A stretch of 64,000 nucleotides of DNA from Phoronis australis (GCA_002633005.1 NMRA01000155.1:581536-645535), one strand, 5' to 3'; positions 11,301 to 23,154 are shown, numbered from the stretch's first letter. Notes: generated from the sequence alone by a model not told the origin. Numbers and translations: made by a program.

Positions 11301-14300
11301 TTGGTAGACGATTTGCGTAATTAGATATCTCACAGAATGAGGACACCAGAGTCATTGATGCAGAAACAATCCTCACGTGTTATTGTCGTCAGCCAGATAT
11401 CTTGTCTTGGCAACTTCTATAAACTGTCGATGATACCACATTACCACTTGTATATTGTCGACTCCTCGGTCAGTCAGGTAATCTGAAAATATATGTCATG
11501 CATAATTTGATTATTCCGTCATCCATTTACAAGCTGGTTCCTTATTAAAACGGTCACGACAATTTTCAGGTTGACGTCATCGTTAAAACTCCACCCTAAA
11601 TACTTCTTTTACACACACTGGAGAGCAGGCGACATGATATAAACCAAACGAGTGGATCACTCATTGAGTCGGATGCTAAACCCCACTTTGGTGATTTCAG
11701 TGAATCCTCGTTTTGTCTCCATCATTGTTGTCTCTTTGAAAGAAGATAACAATATGAGTTATCCATCCCACTAAAACACATACTTAGTATACTTGCTCTA
11801 AAGAGAACGTGTAACTGGCACAAAAGGTAGATCACGCTTGCACCATAAGCTGGCTTAAGGACTTTTTTAAATTCGCTCCAAAGTCTTTAGGGATGTCAAG
11901 GGATGCAGGGGTTAGAGATCTGGATGGGAAAGTCGTAGTAAATATCTGGCAATAGGCCAAAACCAGGTTTAGTATCCGTTTAAGCAATACATAAACACTG
12001 CGTGATCAAAAAATAGAAAAATAAATACTAAGTGATGAGTTCCAAGTAATAACGCCGGAAGTCAGTTACACTGACAATTAAAAAAACTCATTCAAAACTA
12101 ACATTAACGTGCTCGAGTGTTCAAAGCAGTACGAAAATAAAGTTGCAAACGCAGTGATATGTGAAAACACAGGGAAGGTTTTCTCGCTGTACCAACCTCT
12201 CAAGTCAGCCCGTATTCTCACCCATAAGAGTGGAGGAAGACGACGGAGTGGAGGAGTGTGGTACTGGTACACGTCATTTAGAACTTCGTCATCACAAGAC
12301 AGGATATCCTCTAGTTCAGATTCTCTGTCAGTAAAAAATATTTTGCGCATTGACCACGTGATGCCATATTCGTCTCTTCCGAGATACTTTACACCAAATA
12401 CAGTGATAATCCTAAACCACAGCGTTCCGTCTGATAAGTGATTTTTAAAATAGACCACATAACGCTTTCAAATAGGTCTCATTTTGGAAATTGCTCAGAA
12501 CTGACAGTTGGTTATTCCTTGAGACCATGTTCGGTGAATAAAATGACTGCTACGAACGCCACCTGGTGGAGACTGTTCTCAGGTAACACTGACAAGTTAA
12601 TTCTTTCCAAGCGCCGATATCATAAGCAGTTTTAATTAATCTTAGAACAATTTCATAACGGTAAGTGGTCTCAATCAAAAGTTGTTTTGTTTTTTAATGG
12701 AAGGTGTGTTCATAACCACCTTAACATGTTACTCATACAGTGTCAAATGGTACGAACCATAATTTCCTTTAAAGGTAGATATTTTTGTTAACAAAATGTT
12801 TAAAAATGTATTCTTAACTAAATTTGTCAGGGTGAACTGAGACCTGACTCCCTTTACGGACTAGCTAGCACGGAAACTCTTAGAAGTTCTTTATTCAGAC
12901 GTATGCACAGTATACCTTGAACAAGTGTCTGGGTTCACATACTAAAGAGGCACAGTAGTGCCCATCGCGCTTACCCCAGGCCAGACCTGCTGGCCGTGAT
13001 ATAACCCAAGGCTCGACTCACTAACACATGACCATGATATTTCTCGACTCTGTCCAACAGGAAGTTGATAGTTTGTTCTACAGTCTTGCCCAAAGCGGTC
13101 TCGTCCACCACTGTGTACGATTTCCATCTATACGACTCGTCTAAGGACAACTAAAATACATGGAAAGGTCCTCAGCTAAGCAACAACGTCATGTTGTCGG
13201 TCGACGCCAGACAACTTCAATGAAATGCTAGGCATTAAAGCTATTGACGGATCTACAGGTCATAGAATGAACGTGTACGCACAACCTATGAAAAAAGTAA
13301 CCTCATTTTGACTTAATTCCAAGAACGGTTTCCCACAGCACGCTATTCTGTAGGTTCCTTAGCTGCACAGGAATAACTTGTGGCAACAGCACATTGTTTG
13401 TCGCAAACTGTACCTTGAGATAAAGCGGTAATGAACAAGTTCTGCAGGCCTTTTGAAGCACTTCCATTTGCGCCGGTTGCAGAGTCCGGCCCTTTTGCTT
13501 CAAAGATTCCGTAGCGATTTCTGAGATGTCAGATTCTTCAAGCCGAGGGACGTCTACGAAGGACTCCGCGGGCAAGATCACCTGGCAGTAAAGTATAGCA
13601 GAACAAGCAATCTGGTTAATAAGGAATGGCACAAAAGTATAGAGGCGTATTGAATAGAAAATAAACATACATGTATTCCGTGTTGCCCTCTGTGAAATGA
13701 GGCATGTAATATTCATATAGAATAATGCAAGATCTTCTGGGACTGCTCCAGCATCTGTCTAAGGTTTACCATTTGAAATTATTAACTTTCCATCGGCAAT
13801 TAACTGACAATGATAAAAGTCACGTACGTGTGAAAAAAGACCAGATAAATGTTCCACGAAATCCCCAACCAATTGAGCACGAAAAATGAAGTTTTCAATT
13901 GAATTTAAGCCAGCTAACTATGTTCCTCGTGAAAACATTGTGCAACGTACCAGATGGTACATATACCCACCTTTAACTGAGGTAAGACTTCGAACTGCTC
14001 GCCCGGCAAGGTAGAGAGGATGAAGTAGACATCGTCCGGTATCTCTTTCTTGTCCGGGAGCCAAACCATGTCGCGTCCGTCATCGGCGTTAGACAGTTGG
14101 TCGAGCGAGTCAAGTATTATGAATAGAGGCTTGTCCGAGTCGGCGTTACTTAGCAGGTCAATAAAATGCGCCTTCAGTTCACCCATTTGCTATTAAAATG
14201 TCAAAAATACAGTTTAGTGTTTTGCACAGTTAAATTAAATTCAGCTTCCCAACTGTCTGTCTTACGATAGTGTTATTCTTGGACTTTACAAGACGCATGA

Positions 14301-17300
14301 TTTTTTATTTAACATTTTGCTTCTACTAGCTAAACAGTACATTTAGAAGGAGAGATGTCACAAAAATATACCTAATTATCTCAAGTTCGTTACAAAAGCT
14401 TATGAATACTATAATGCTGAAAAATTAAATGCACATAAAAACTTTGTATATGACAGCTTCTCTGCGAAATGGGAAAATTTTATTGTTCATGTTAACTTTA
14501 TGTAGAAGATATTTACTTTAAACGAGATATGAGAATGGTCTTCCTGAGGTGTGCATGCGTGAATGAATGGTGTATTTATTTGTTTGTTTGTTTTTGTAAT
14601 TGTTTGTAAATGATAGTAAATACATTTAAAACTTGAAAAATAAAGTAAATTAAAGTGGCTTTGGTGATTGTGGTAGTCTGTGTTAAGTGGAAAAGCGAAA
14701 ACTGAACGGGGAGAGGCAATTTTTACAAATAAAAAATCTATAACCGTGGTCTTCCGTAAAACAACAACGTAACAAAAATTATGTGATTCATCGTCACTTG
14801 AGGCCCATCTGTATAGCACACACTCCTATTTGGAGAGAGCTTATAAATTGAAGTCAAACCAAAGTTTTCTACCAACAATTGAGTCGCCAAGCTAAAAAAT
14901 AAATTGAGTAAGGTGGCCAATGAGCCTTTATGTTAGTTGTGTGAAATTTGTAATTTGCACACTTCCTCATGCTTCGTGTCTTATTATAAGCCTGGACATA
15001 ATTTTGCTGTGTAGGCCCACGTGTTTTTTTGCTTGCGTCTATGATCGTTCGGGATTCTGGAACACTGCCAAATACCGACGGGGATTTCAAGGACGAGAGA
15101 AATAATGGCATTAAGGCTACCTCGGGGACTGGTGTCTCCTCGTTTTCCTCAAACAACTTCCTCAGCTGTTGACAAACAGACGTGAGTAGAGCACGAATGG
15201 ACGCCGAGTCGCTGGTGGTGCTGATGAACCGCGACACGACGGCACATTCTCCGTCTATCCACGAGGAGGCGCTTTGAATAACTTTTGACATCAGTGCCGT
15301 CTTGCCACATCCAGGTTCCCCAACAAGCACAGTAGTGCGACTGAAATCAACCACAAGAGAAATAAGCCAGCATGGTGACAAGTTAGATTGCAGCTTCGGG
15401 CAATTAGCAGTGACTAAAAATTAAATGTTCGGCGGTAGATTCCATATTTTTTCAGGATGGCAGCCCCCATATAGCATTGTGGGGTTGCTATAGTAGCCAC
15501 TAGTAATGTAGTTGGATGGCAAAACTTTCGAATCACACTTTTTCGATCTACAGTGAATTTGTTTTCAGAATCTACACCTGGTGTTGGAGTATCGGGTCTA
15601 GCATTTTCAGGAAATGGTGAGTTTGGGCTGAAAAGTGTCCATTTTGTGTTTTGCCACCTTTTCTCGGCTCGCTTCATATTTCGGTGGAAGTTAGAAGGGT
15701 CAAAAATATGAGACAGGGTAAAGTTTCTCTGGTCATGCATAAAGGTTCTGGTGTGAAACGACTCACAACTTTTCATTTTTCCCAAGTTTTCGACAGAGTG
15801 TGAAGAAGGGCACCAAGTCCAGCATGGTGTAGACTGCCAGGAAAACCCAATGAGAACCTTAGAGTGTCTCCCAAGTTGCCAAACCGCCTCAAATGCCAAA
15901 CAGATCCTGCCGATGTGTGTTGTCTTTGCGCTAGCTTGTTTTATCACTAGTGATCATGAGTATATAAACGTGTTAGCGAACAGATTATTATCTTATATAA
16001 GAAAAGCGATGTCAATTGTTAATATCTCTGACTTCCTGATAATGACACACCTGTGGAGTAATATGACGTCTTTCACACTTTGTGTTAAATGTATTTTAAT
16101 GTAATACCATTCGGAGTCGAAAGTACACCTCAGGTTTTATTCGAGGAACTGGAAAAGGAAAAATACGCTATTTTCGAATTTACGCTTCGTGGGACAGTTA
16201 TTATTGTAAGTTCCAAGTACCATACCTATTGAGTACTTGATTTTTAATGCGATCAAGAAGCTCAGTGCGACCATAGAATGTCGAACATTTAGCTTGAGCA
16301 AACTGAATGTGGCGGCTGATTTCCTCTTCGAGTTTATTAAGAGAAGCGCTCGAATTACGCTCTTGAACTCCGTCGTCGATCATGCGCCGAAGGGTGGCGT
16401 GGAAGTCTTCGCAGAATCCGTCAATGTACTGCGCGTGCTCTGAAAATGATTTCAATCATATTAATAATAGTAGCACTGTATTTTGCCAATTTTAGACACT
16501 TTACTTTCATAAAATCGGACTCGTAACATTTCTTACCGCAAAAGAATACCAGTTTGATGTTTGTTATTCAGTGCATAAACTTGATTCTTAAAATTTCGTT
16601 ACCCCCAGTAAATGACTTGGCCTATTACCCTCTACAGGCAGAGTTTCGGCACGACGCTGCAACACGTCGCCGCCATTTTGCTTTAAGCCTTTGCTCATTT
16701 TGTACAGATAGGTAGGCGTTATTAGTCAAACCAATAGTGTGCTAGTGCTTACATAACCTGAGATAAAGAAAAGACCATTTCCTTTGATTAATAATTAAAA
16801 TTGAAGTCAAAATATTATTGTTCGTTTTGCATTTTGTTCAAATGTGTACTCACGAACGTTCTGGTAAGACTGTTGTCATAGAATCCTAAGGACTTGGCAT
16901 AAATTGTAAACGTAGTGTCACTAATGTTGCCGGTGTTGTAGAATTTTCGCGCATGCCAAATCAGTACAGTATGTTTAGACACACAAGACGTCATTCGTAC
17001 TTCACCTTTAGACACGTCCGGATTGATCCCTTTTTCAGCCCATTTCACGTTATACGTGGAGATATTCTTTTCCGAGAGAGCGTTTGGTATTTTTACGTTT
17101 CTGCAAATAAAACAAACGTAAAGGTTTTCAATTTGAGAAAATTTAAATGTTGCCGCGCCAGCAAAACAAAATTGAAGTCAGTGTTTCTTGTATTTCTTTC
17201 TTTTCTCAGTCTGGATGTTTACGTAAAAAATCTGCTAATGGTTGTGTTAGAATTTTTTTATTGAAAGCCATAACGTTACAAAGCCTCTGAGTGAAATAGC

Positions 17301-20300
17301 TACAACACCACTACAGCTCGCAGACATTACTCGCGTGTGGCGTCACCTGTAGGAAAGGAAAGTCACCTACATACATGTTTAACTCTCCAAGACAGTAGCG
17401 GATCTAGGATACCACAAGGGGGGCAACATGTTGCCTCGGGCAACGCGCGATTGTATGTGCATAGGCGGCCCGAAAGTTGCGGGGGGCCAGTAATGTGGAC
17501 CTTCTGTTCACAAAATCTATCGGTGGATCGGTGGACTGAAAAACAAAAACGGTCTGGGGGTGTGAGCCCCCGCCCTCTCCCTCATCCGCTACCGAACTTA
17601 ATTACTGAAATCAATATTTCCTCACGCTTCACGCTGTTGCTGTTTCATTTTGCTTGCGGTTGCCAAGGGGGTGAGGCGCCGGGGCCCCTTGCACCCCACC
17701 CTAAATCCACCTATGCAAGATTGTTCCGTGCATTGCCAAGTGGTTGTGACACAACCAGGATATAAGACCATAATACAAAACTATAACGGCTCCGCTGGTT
17801 CTATGTGAACACTCGGTGATTTACAAATCGATCTCAAGATAGTCTTATATCGAAATGAGTTATTAACTAAGAAATAGGTCCCTATGCAAAATAGAAAGAA
17901 GAAAAGGAAAACCCTAAGCATTAAAAATCTATAAAAGAATTCACATCCCACTGGGATAGCTTGTCCACGGCGTGATAAAAAACGAGTCACCTCACATCTT
18001 CCAATAGGTTAAAGGCCTCGTCGTCTGCCCCCGTTCCAATATCCATGAAAAATCTGGCCGACTTATCTCCCTTGTGCTCTTTAAGATCAGTGATGACCCG
18101 TTTGAACCAATAACAGTGCTTATCCGTGTCTTTGGCTTGCAAGATGCCATTCGCGATTTCTTCTTCCGTGACTGCGAATAAAAAAATTATTGCATGAAGC
18201 CAGTCACTGTTTTACGTTTTATATGCTGTCTAGTGTAACCTTGCGTCTAAAGAATTAGTACTGGAACTCGAATGATAACCAAAGAATTAAGAAACGCACA
18301 TTCGATTCACAAGTTAGCTCGGTTATCCTAGTTTCGGGAAACGTCACGTACCTGCCCAATAATAGCGATGTTTGTCAGCCTTATCTGACAAAGCCACGTC
18401 GGCTGCATTTCGTAGAATGACCTGCATCCTTTCAAACACTGACCACCACGTGCCCCGCGCCTTGATAACAGAAAGACACGAATGAAAAAAGGTGATGTAA
18501 GAAGTAGGAAAATAATAAAGCAAAGCCACCAGGATAATTATGTCAGTAAAGTTTGGTGGCCGCCCTTTATAGTTACGTAACAACTTGGTTAAAATCACGA
18601 CCTCATTTTCTGTTGGGAAACTTCACAGACACTGGTTCAGAGAATACGAACGAGTGCCAGTGAAGCTGTCACACAAAAAAGTGCTGTCGTGTTCATCAAG
18701 ATTGGATGATTGAGCGCTCTCTAATATTCCATTGAAAAAGTTGACGATTGCTGACATTCTTACCAGCATAGGTGGTTTTCACAGCTTTAAATCTTATGAA
18801 ACTGACGGAACAATCGTTCAAAGTTAACAGCATTGAATGGACGACACACATGAAGTCTTAACAGCATTGCATGGACGACACACACGAAGTCTAAGTTAAA
18901 ATGAAATTATTTGTCCTCTACTAACCTCCTTCTGTTTATCCGGATTAGAGCTGTCAGCGTATTCCGGCAATTTCTCTGTTATAGGAGTCAGCCAGTATAC
19001 GGCCGGCACGGCGTTATCGTCTCGCCTGAACCAGTCTTTTAGAAGGTCAGCGTCTTCAGCGTTTGCCACATTCTTCAGCAACAACTCAAACTTTTCAGCA
19101 GGAGAGGACGGCGGAAATGGCCTATAGCCATACTTTTGTCCCAAAAATGTCTAAAGAGAACACCAAGTGACCCATTATTGTCTGAACAGAACACCAAATT
19201 AAGCTTTAATGTTTGAAGAGAAAGCAGCCCAGAAATGGCGACAGAGCTACTTACTGTATGGACGTTTCAATTTGATCTCAAGTTCAAGCTGTATTTCTTC
19301 CTGCTTAACTGGCTCAAAACAAAAATCAAATAAGAACTTTTGCTATCACAAAATCGGTCTCAAAATGTTCCTTACTGTGATGGAAATTCCTGACCATTAC
19401 CAACTAGTCTCAGGAATTGCGCACCTGCGCCAATTTCGAATTTGCGACGTTAGGGTTGGCCAATCCCGATTAACTCTGAAGTTTTTTCTTGAAAGCTGGT
19501 GATTTTTGTATGGAACTAAAATCCTATAACGGTCAGGAATATTGAGAAGCCGATTTTATGAGGGTAAACGACCTGTCGGATTTTCGTTTGTGGTCAGCTT
19601 AACAGCGAAATGCTGCGGCAACTTTGAGTTTCAGAACTAGACGAGGCCACATGCACTTCTACTATACATCCGGGCAATCATACTGAATCGTTCACAAATG
19701 GAACAATTCACGATCCAAACTGCCATTTGATTAAGAATTTAAGCGCATTGGAGTCTATTTCAAAGTTTAAAGCCATCCCCTTGGTGTAGACATTACAGGG
19801 AACGAGTCGAGCAAAATAGATATGCTCAGAAGATGAGCATATTGAATCTTTCTTAATGACTTGACATGGTGTTCAAGATTTTTAGTATCACTAATGTGTT
19901 ATTAGTACGACGTTATTTCTTCTGGACTCTCTCAGAAACACATTATGACTTCAGGGCCCAGTCCCCAATCTTTTTACTTGAAATGGAACTCGAAATTAGG
20001 TTTGGCATTTTCTACTCTACTTTTGAGCGAACTCAAGATAAGTTTCTATTATTCTATGGTACAGTACATGTACACAATAACTTACGTAGATAATTTATTG
20101 CCCTTAGTTCACAGTTTGTAAACCCAATATTAAAGGAATAAGTTCGAGTTTGAACTCGAAATTTCGAGTTTTTACTCGAGTTTGTAGCACGAATATAAGG
20201 GTCTTCAAGGGCAAACTTGAACTAGAAACTCCTATGCATAAACTATAATGTATTCGAGCACAGTTTGATAACCAATTATCTTAAGTTCGCACAAAAAGCG

Positions 20301-23151
20301 CAGAGAAATTGCCAAAAATAGTTACGAGTTTGTTTCGAGTACAAAGATTAGAGACCGGGCCCAGGTCTTCTAGATTTAGTTTAGGACTCGACTGATGTCA
20401 ATATTAACAATCGGCTGTCACTGTGGATTGAAATTTGTCTACAGTCTTTGTCCGCCTTCACAGAGTGTCACACTCTGAGTGCGGTTTGCACTGTGTGGAC
20501 TAAGTACACGTTGAGCTCAACACACTTACAATGAAGTTTGGTCCCGTTGATAACTTCTGGCATTCTTCCAGCTCTTTCATACACAGCTGTGACGTCAAGT
20601 GATCCTCGGTTGACTCGTCTCGTACGCCCCATCTCATGTCCACAACCTAAAGGTTTAAATGGACCCAACCTTCTTATTTACTGATCAAACTTGGCAATTG
20701 AGAAAAAAATGGTTAGTTGAAATCAGCGTCTCAGTCTGTCAGTGTCGTGATACATGTAGCAGGCGTTCTATCTTCAAAAGAGTTGTGAAATGATGAGATA
20801 TCACGAACAATTACAGGTACATGTACGTTGTCTCCATCAAAAATGGATGACATTTTGAAACTTGCCGATGCCCTTGAACTGCCTGTTTGAGTATGAAGTT
20901 TCGAAAGGTTCATTAATTTGAGACATGCATGTATTTTGTCACTTGCTTTTTGGGTAGCGACAAGAACCATGGGCGACACACCATAGGGGGCTGGGGGATG
21001 TAGCCCCCACTTTTTTAGGTGCTACGCTGCACATGGTCGATGGTGATGCACCACAGGGGGCTGAGGGGGCTTTAGCCCCCCCCCCCCACATTTTTCAGTG
21101 CTGCGCCGCCCATGAGAACTGAAGTCAAAGTGTGATACAATTGAAACGGTGACATCCGGGGTACATACAATCATTTTGTTTCTGTAGTCTAATGCACAAT
21201 TATTCTCTAGTGATTTTCATTATGTTCATACTTGCAATGAGCACAGAAACCATATACTATTACTAAAAGTTTCCAATGAAAAACACGATTCAGAGGGAAA
21301 ACACGTTTGCCTGTTCACCAAATTCTGTTGCACCTCCTGCGTGACGTGCGCTCAATAACGTGACTGAACAACTGACGTACTTCTGGGCTCACGTCAGTGC
21401 TGGGCCACTTTTCACGTCACTGAACCCACCCTTACCTGAAACTCATAACCTATACTCTGACAATACTCCTTCAGCTTGGGATATACGCGCTGCATCAAAC
21501 TGTTCCGTTCTACCTGCGTATCTGAAATATAAGGACGAGGTCACACTGATGCACCTTTCAAATTTGGCATAGATGAAAATGTTGTTATTAAATCGAAAAT
21601 TCTATAAATTACTTTCCTTTATTTTAATTTAAACGAACATGAGTAACGAACAGCACATTGGAGAGATCTGTTCGTGTACAGGTGAACAATACATACCTGT
21701 GAAGGTAGAACTGGTGAAGATTCGAACCACTTTCACTGTGGACGGGTACGTCACGGTCATGGAACCAGTAATTAGAGCTCGGGTGATTTCTTCAGCATCT
21801 AAAAAGGCGTAAATGTTGATTACAAAGTCATGGAATGGTTCAGGTTAATGTCCTGGTAGTGCATTTAAAGTGACGTCATGGGCGAAAAAAGTGATGACCG
21901 AGAAGTTGCGCATCAGCAATCAATACTCCGTACTGACGAGCTCAATCGCACTCATGCTGAGCATTTCAAGCATATTTAAGTGACAAAGTCATCGGTCTTG
22001 GTTTCAACGAACGTCTGGCGGACCCTTCGGTGAGAATTGGTGATTCACAATAGGCGACAAACACATAACGGATCCATATTATTCTATAGCTCTACTCAAA
22101 GCTAATATCTTATGTCCAATCCCAAAATGTGTTTTGGCTGTAAAACGACAATGTCCCTTTTTGACCTGACACGAAACTCTGTGTTAGTCTATTAACTACG
22201 AATAATTCTTCTTGAGACACAATAATGCTAAGCGACTTTCGACAACACTCAAAATGTTTACATCAATGCGTAAAAATTAGGTCACGTGATGTGACCAACA
22301 AGTGGCGAGCATACCGGATTGAAAGGCAAATGTGACTAACACCAGGAACAGCTAACACTGATGTGAGAAATACTACTCATGGGCGGCACAGCACTGAAAA
22401 AGTAGCGGGGCTAAAGCCCCCTCAGCCCCCTGAGGTGCAAAGCCTATAGACCATGTGCGGCGTAGCACTGAAAAAGTGGGGGGCTATAGCACTGCCCCCA
22501 GCCCCCCTATATGTTGCGCCGCCCATGCTACTCATACTGGTTACATTTTAAGACACACCGAGAGCGTGTTAGGTGAATGCATAAACCTCTCCGGTGGAAG
22601 AAGCAATGTAGTAGGCAAGAAAAGGTGAACTTAAATAGAGAAAATTTACGAGCTATATTCAAGAAAATGGAAATGTTCTTTTAACGTGTCGCAGCCGACG
22701 TGCTCGCCGCCCGGCATTTCATGCATGTCTCACCTAGTTCATTTAACTCGCTTGCGTCTCCACTGTTGCATTCTTTATTAACTACAGATCCGTCATCATT
22801 TTCTTCATCAGTAGCGGCCGTTTCACTTTCTTTTTCGTCACCATCGGATTCTTCATTATGTTCTTCATCAGTAGCGGCCGGTTCTCTTTCGTCACCATCA
22901 GATTCCTCATGTTCTTCATCAGTAGCGGCCGGTTCTCTTTCGTCACCAACGGATTCCTCATCATTTTCTTCCTCACTAGCTGCCTTCTCAGTATCTTTGT
23001 CGTCAACATCAGATTGCTTGTCGTTTTTGTCATCGGAAGCGGCTCTTTCCGTGTCCATGCCGTCGTCTTTGTTTGCTTCGTACTGGGCAGGACTAGGGGT
23101 GGCCGTTCGTGCAGCAAGAGCCTCTTCACTCTTGCTGGAACCACAACCCAT
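3774..23151 (-). CDS. NACHT and WD-repeat protein, NWD1-like STAND ATPase with a lipid-anchor-like acidic N-terminus
   Basis: Hand-built model of 25 exons, in transcription order: 23151-22734, 21798-21697, 21521-21436, 20646-20530, 19150-18926, 18460-18352, 18171-17991, 17100-17006, 16439-16226, 15340-15121, 14189-13971, 13581-13414, 13150-12975, 12324-12197, 11482-11377, 10776-10634, 10155-10011, 9123-8888, 8365-8261, 7856-7633, 7110-6970, 6245-6176, 5899-5603, 4996-4811, 3928-3774. Every intron is GT-AG, all phases match and the total is 4266 bases, 1421 codons plus stop. Vertebrate NWD1 is about 1560 residues. Order: MGCGSSKS and acidic repeats (1-139), a DUF4062-like domain with RIFTSSTFTD and FLGQKYGYRP (about 160-260), NACHT with Walker A GEPGCGKT (about 523-530) and Walker B FIILDSLDQL (about 612-621), a helical region, then degenerate WD repeats (about 1060-1421). 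Family members are signal-sensing ATPases thought to oligomerise. The ligand and pathway here are unknown. Least certain are exon 1 belonging to this gene and the last exon's acceptor. Confidence 0.85.
8888..12324 (-). CDS. NWD-like gene, exons 14-18: helical region after NACHT
   Basis: Exons 12324-12197, 11482-11377, 10776-10634, 10155-10011 and 9123-8888. Motifs are DDEVLNDVYQYH and PPLLWVRIRADLRDYL across the 14/15 junction, then VMWYHRQFIEVAKTRYL, LHDALADFFCGMWSGG, RKLNQLPYHLILSKRRDELKK and NLSDSEMKLLHKTLPL. All match the order seen in NWD1 proteins between NACHT and the WD repeats. The acceptor of exon 18 at 9123 has a duplicated copy 76 bases upstream in the intron. Confidence 0.85.
9086..9235. 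repeat. 76-base tandem duplication over the acceptor of NWD-like exon 18
   Basis: Bases 9096-9163 and 9172-9231 are near-identical, period 76. Both contain the intron end TGCTATTCGCAG (minus strand) and the first exon codons IIDDLQFAE (true copy) or IIYDLQFAE (duplicate). Since 76 is not a multiple of three, use of the upstream copy would shift the frame. Confidence 0.85.
9796..9936. mobile_element. Small TIR element (MITE-like), 141 bases
   Basis: The ends are inverted copies: CGTTCAGTAGACGCTAGGAC on the left and, read in reverse complement, CGTTCATTAACGCTAGGACC on the right. A further palindrome (CTAGGACCTACGCTAGGTCC) lies just inside the left end. It sits in the intron between NWD-like exons 17 and 18. 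No coding capacity. Confidence 0.6.
10299..10458. mobile_element. MITE, CAGTGGCGGAT family, 160 bases, 5-base target duplication
   Basis: Starts CAGTGGCGGATTTAG and ends GGATCCGCCCCTG. It is flanked on both sides by TATTC (10294-10298 and 10459-10463). A close relative of nearly the same length is at 37064-37225, and related elements are at 17393 and about 33650. It is intronic in the NWD-like gene. Confidence 0.75.
11056..11243. repeat. Minisatellite, about 15-base unit
   Basis: About a dozen copies of a unit close to AAGACACGCGTAACG, with A/G and C/T variants between copies. It lies in the intron between NWD-like exons 15 and 16. The repeats keep several minus-strand frames open (for example 11016-11333), but these are repeat artefacts and carry no gene. 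Confidence 0.85.
12975..16439 (-). CDS. NWD-like gene, exons 9-13: linker and NACHT ATPase domain
   Basis: Exons 16439-16226, 15340-15121, 14189-13971, 13581-13414 and 13150-12975. Exon 9 gives FYGRTELLDRIKNQVLN, leading straight into SRTTVLVGEPGCGKTALMSK (P-loop) in exon 10. Exon 11 has KPLFIILDSLDQLSN (Walker B and following acidic residues) and FILSTLPGE, a sensor-like strand. Exons 12-13 end with HVLVSRALGYITASRSGL, typical of NWD1 winged-helix regions. The P-loop Lys and the Walker B Asp are intact, so ATP binding is plausible. Exon 12 must end at 13414, because reading on meets a stop at 13303. Confidence 0.88.
17006..19150 (-). CDS. NWD-like gene, exons 5-8: second half of the N-terminal module
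   Basis: Exons 19150-18926, 18460-18352, 18171-17991 and 17100-17006. The first continues TFLGQKYGYRPFPP and ends after a stretch with DLLKDWFRRDD. The later ones carry VTEEEIANGIL and KNISTYNVKWAEKGINP, both familiar from NWD1 proteins. The donor used at 17991/17990 is the second of two adjacent GT sites. The first (GATGTGAG) would shift the frame into a stop in exon 8, so the downstream one was chosen. Confidence 0.8.
17393..17715. mobile_element. TIR element of the GCGGATCTAGG family, 323 bases, 5-base target duplication
   Basis: Starts CAGTAGCGGATCTAGG and ends CCTAAATCCACCTATG, flanked by CAAGA on both sides (17388-17392 and 17716-17720). A relative in reverse orientation lies at about 33647-33917 and shares the ATGTTG and AAGTTGCGGG blocks. 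An open frame across it (17337-17765) has no recognisable domain. Confidence 0.7.
19952..20364. mobile_element. TIR element with inverted GGGCCCAGTC ends
   Basis: The left end reads GGGCCCAGTCCCCAATCTTT. The right end in reverse complement reads GGGCCCGGTCTCTAATCTTT. The interior holds several TTCGAGT/ACTCGAA palindromes near 20130-20180. No clear target duplication was found. It lies in the intron between NWD-like exons 4 and 5. Confidence 0.55.
20530..21798 (-). CDS. NWD-like gene, exons 2-4: DUF4062-like domain, first half
   Basis: Exons 21798-21697, 21521-21436 and 20646-20530 read KVVRIFTSSTFTD, VERNSLMQRVYPKLKEYCQ and VVDMRWGVRDESTEDHL. This block is a hallmark of NWD1/NWD2 and TEP1-type proteins. 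Such regions resemble TIR-like or nucleoside-hydrolase-like sensor modules in the wider STAND family, but which fold applies here cannot be read from sequence alone. Phases 2, 2 and 0 match their neighbours exactly. Confidence 0.85.
20968..21114. mobile_element. MITE, CATGGGCG family, 147 bases, 5-base target duplication
   Basis: Starts CATGGGCGACAC and ends GCGCCGCCCATG, flanked on both sides by AGAAC (20963-20967 and 21115-21119). The body is G/C-run rich, with GGGGGCTGGGG and AGCCCCC blocks. A second copy in opposite orientation is at 22378-22527. Intronic in the NWD-like gene. Confidence 0.8.
22378..22527. mobile_element. MITE, CATGGGCG family, 150 bases, 5-base target duplication
   Basis: Starts CATGGGCGGCAC and ends GCGCCGCCCATG, flanked on both sides by CTACT (22373-22377 and 22528-22532). 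It is inverted relative to the copy at 20968-21114, about 1.3 kb away in the neighbouring intron. Confidence 0.8.
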
Positions 23152-23154
23152 TGT
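22734..23154 (-). CDS. NWD-like gene, exon 1: acylation motif and acidic repeats
   Basis: The ATG is at 23151-23149, with an AG (TTGCAG) just upstream ending at 23155, so a non-coding exon may precede it. The protein begins MGCGSSKS, the form of an N-myristoylation plus palmitoylation signal (Gly2, Cys3, Ser6). The next 130 residues are rich in Asp, Glu and Ser, with about four imperfect repeats of the type EPAATDEEH. Read straight on, the frame ends at 22681 after 156 codons. However, a strong donor, G followed by GTGAGA, at 22734/22733 leaves phase 1 and joins in frame to the exon at 21798, giving ...LNEL-D-AEEITRAL. A separate small single-exon gene ending at 22681 is the alternative. Confidence 0.68.

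Noticed and set aside
11016-11376. Three overlapping Cys/Val/Arg-rich minus ORFs
   Set aside because: All three come from the 15-base minisatellite read in three frames.
13303-13413. Extension of NWD-like exon 12 to the stop at 13303
   Set aside because: The donor CTCAAG|GTACAG at 13414/13413 joins in frame to LSLDESYRWKSY, which restores the known family sequence; the extension does not.
17337-17765. 142-codon plus ORF
   Set aside because: Covers a TIR element with target duplications inside an intron of the NWD-like gene; no domain is recognised.
17991-17996. Upstream donor GAT|GTGAGG for NWD-like exon 7
   Set aside because: Would put exon 8 in a frame that stops at TAA after 16 codons; the next GT five bases on keeps the conserved frame.
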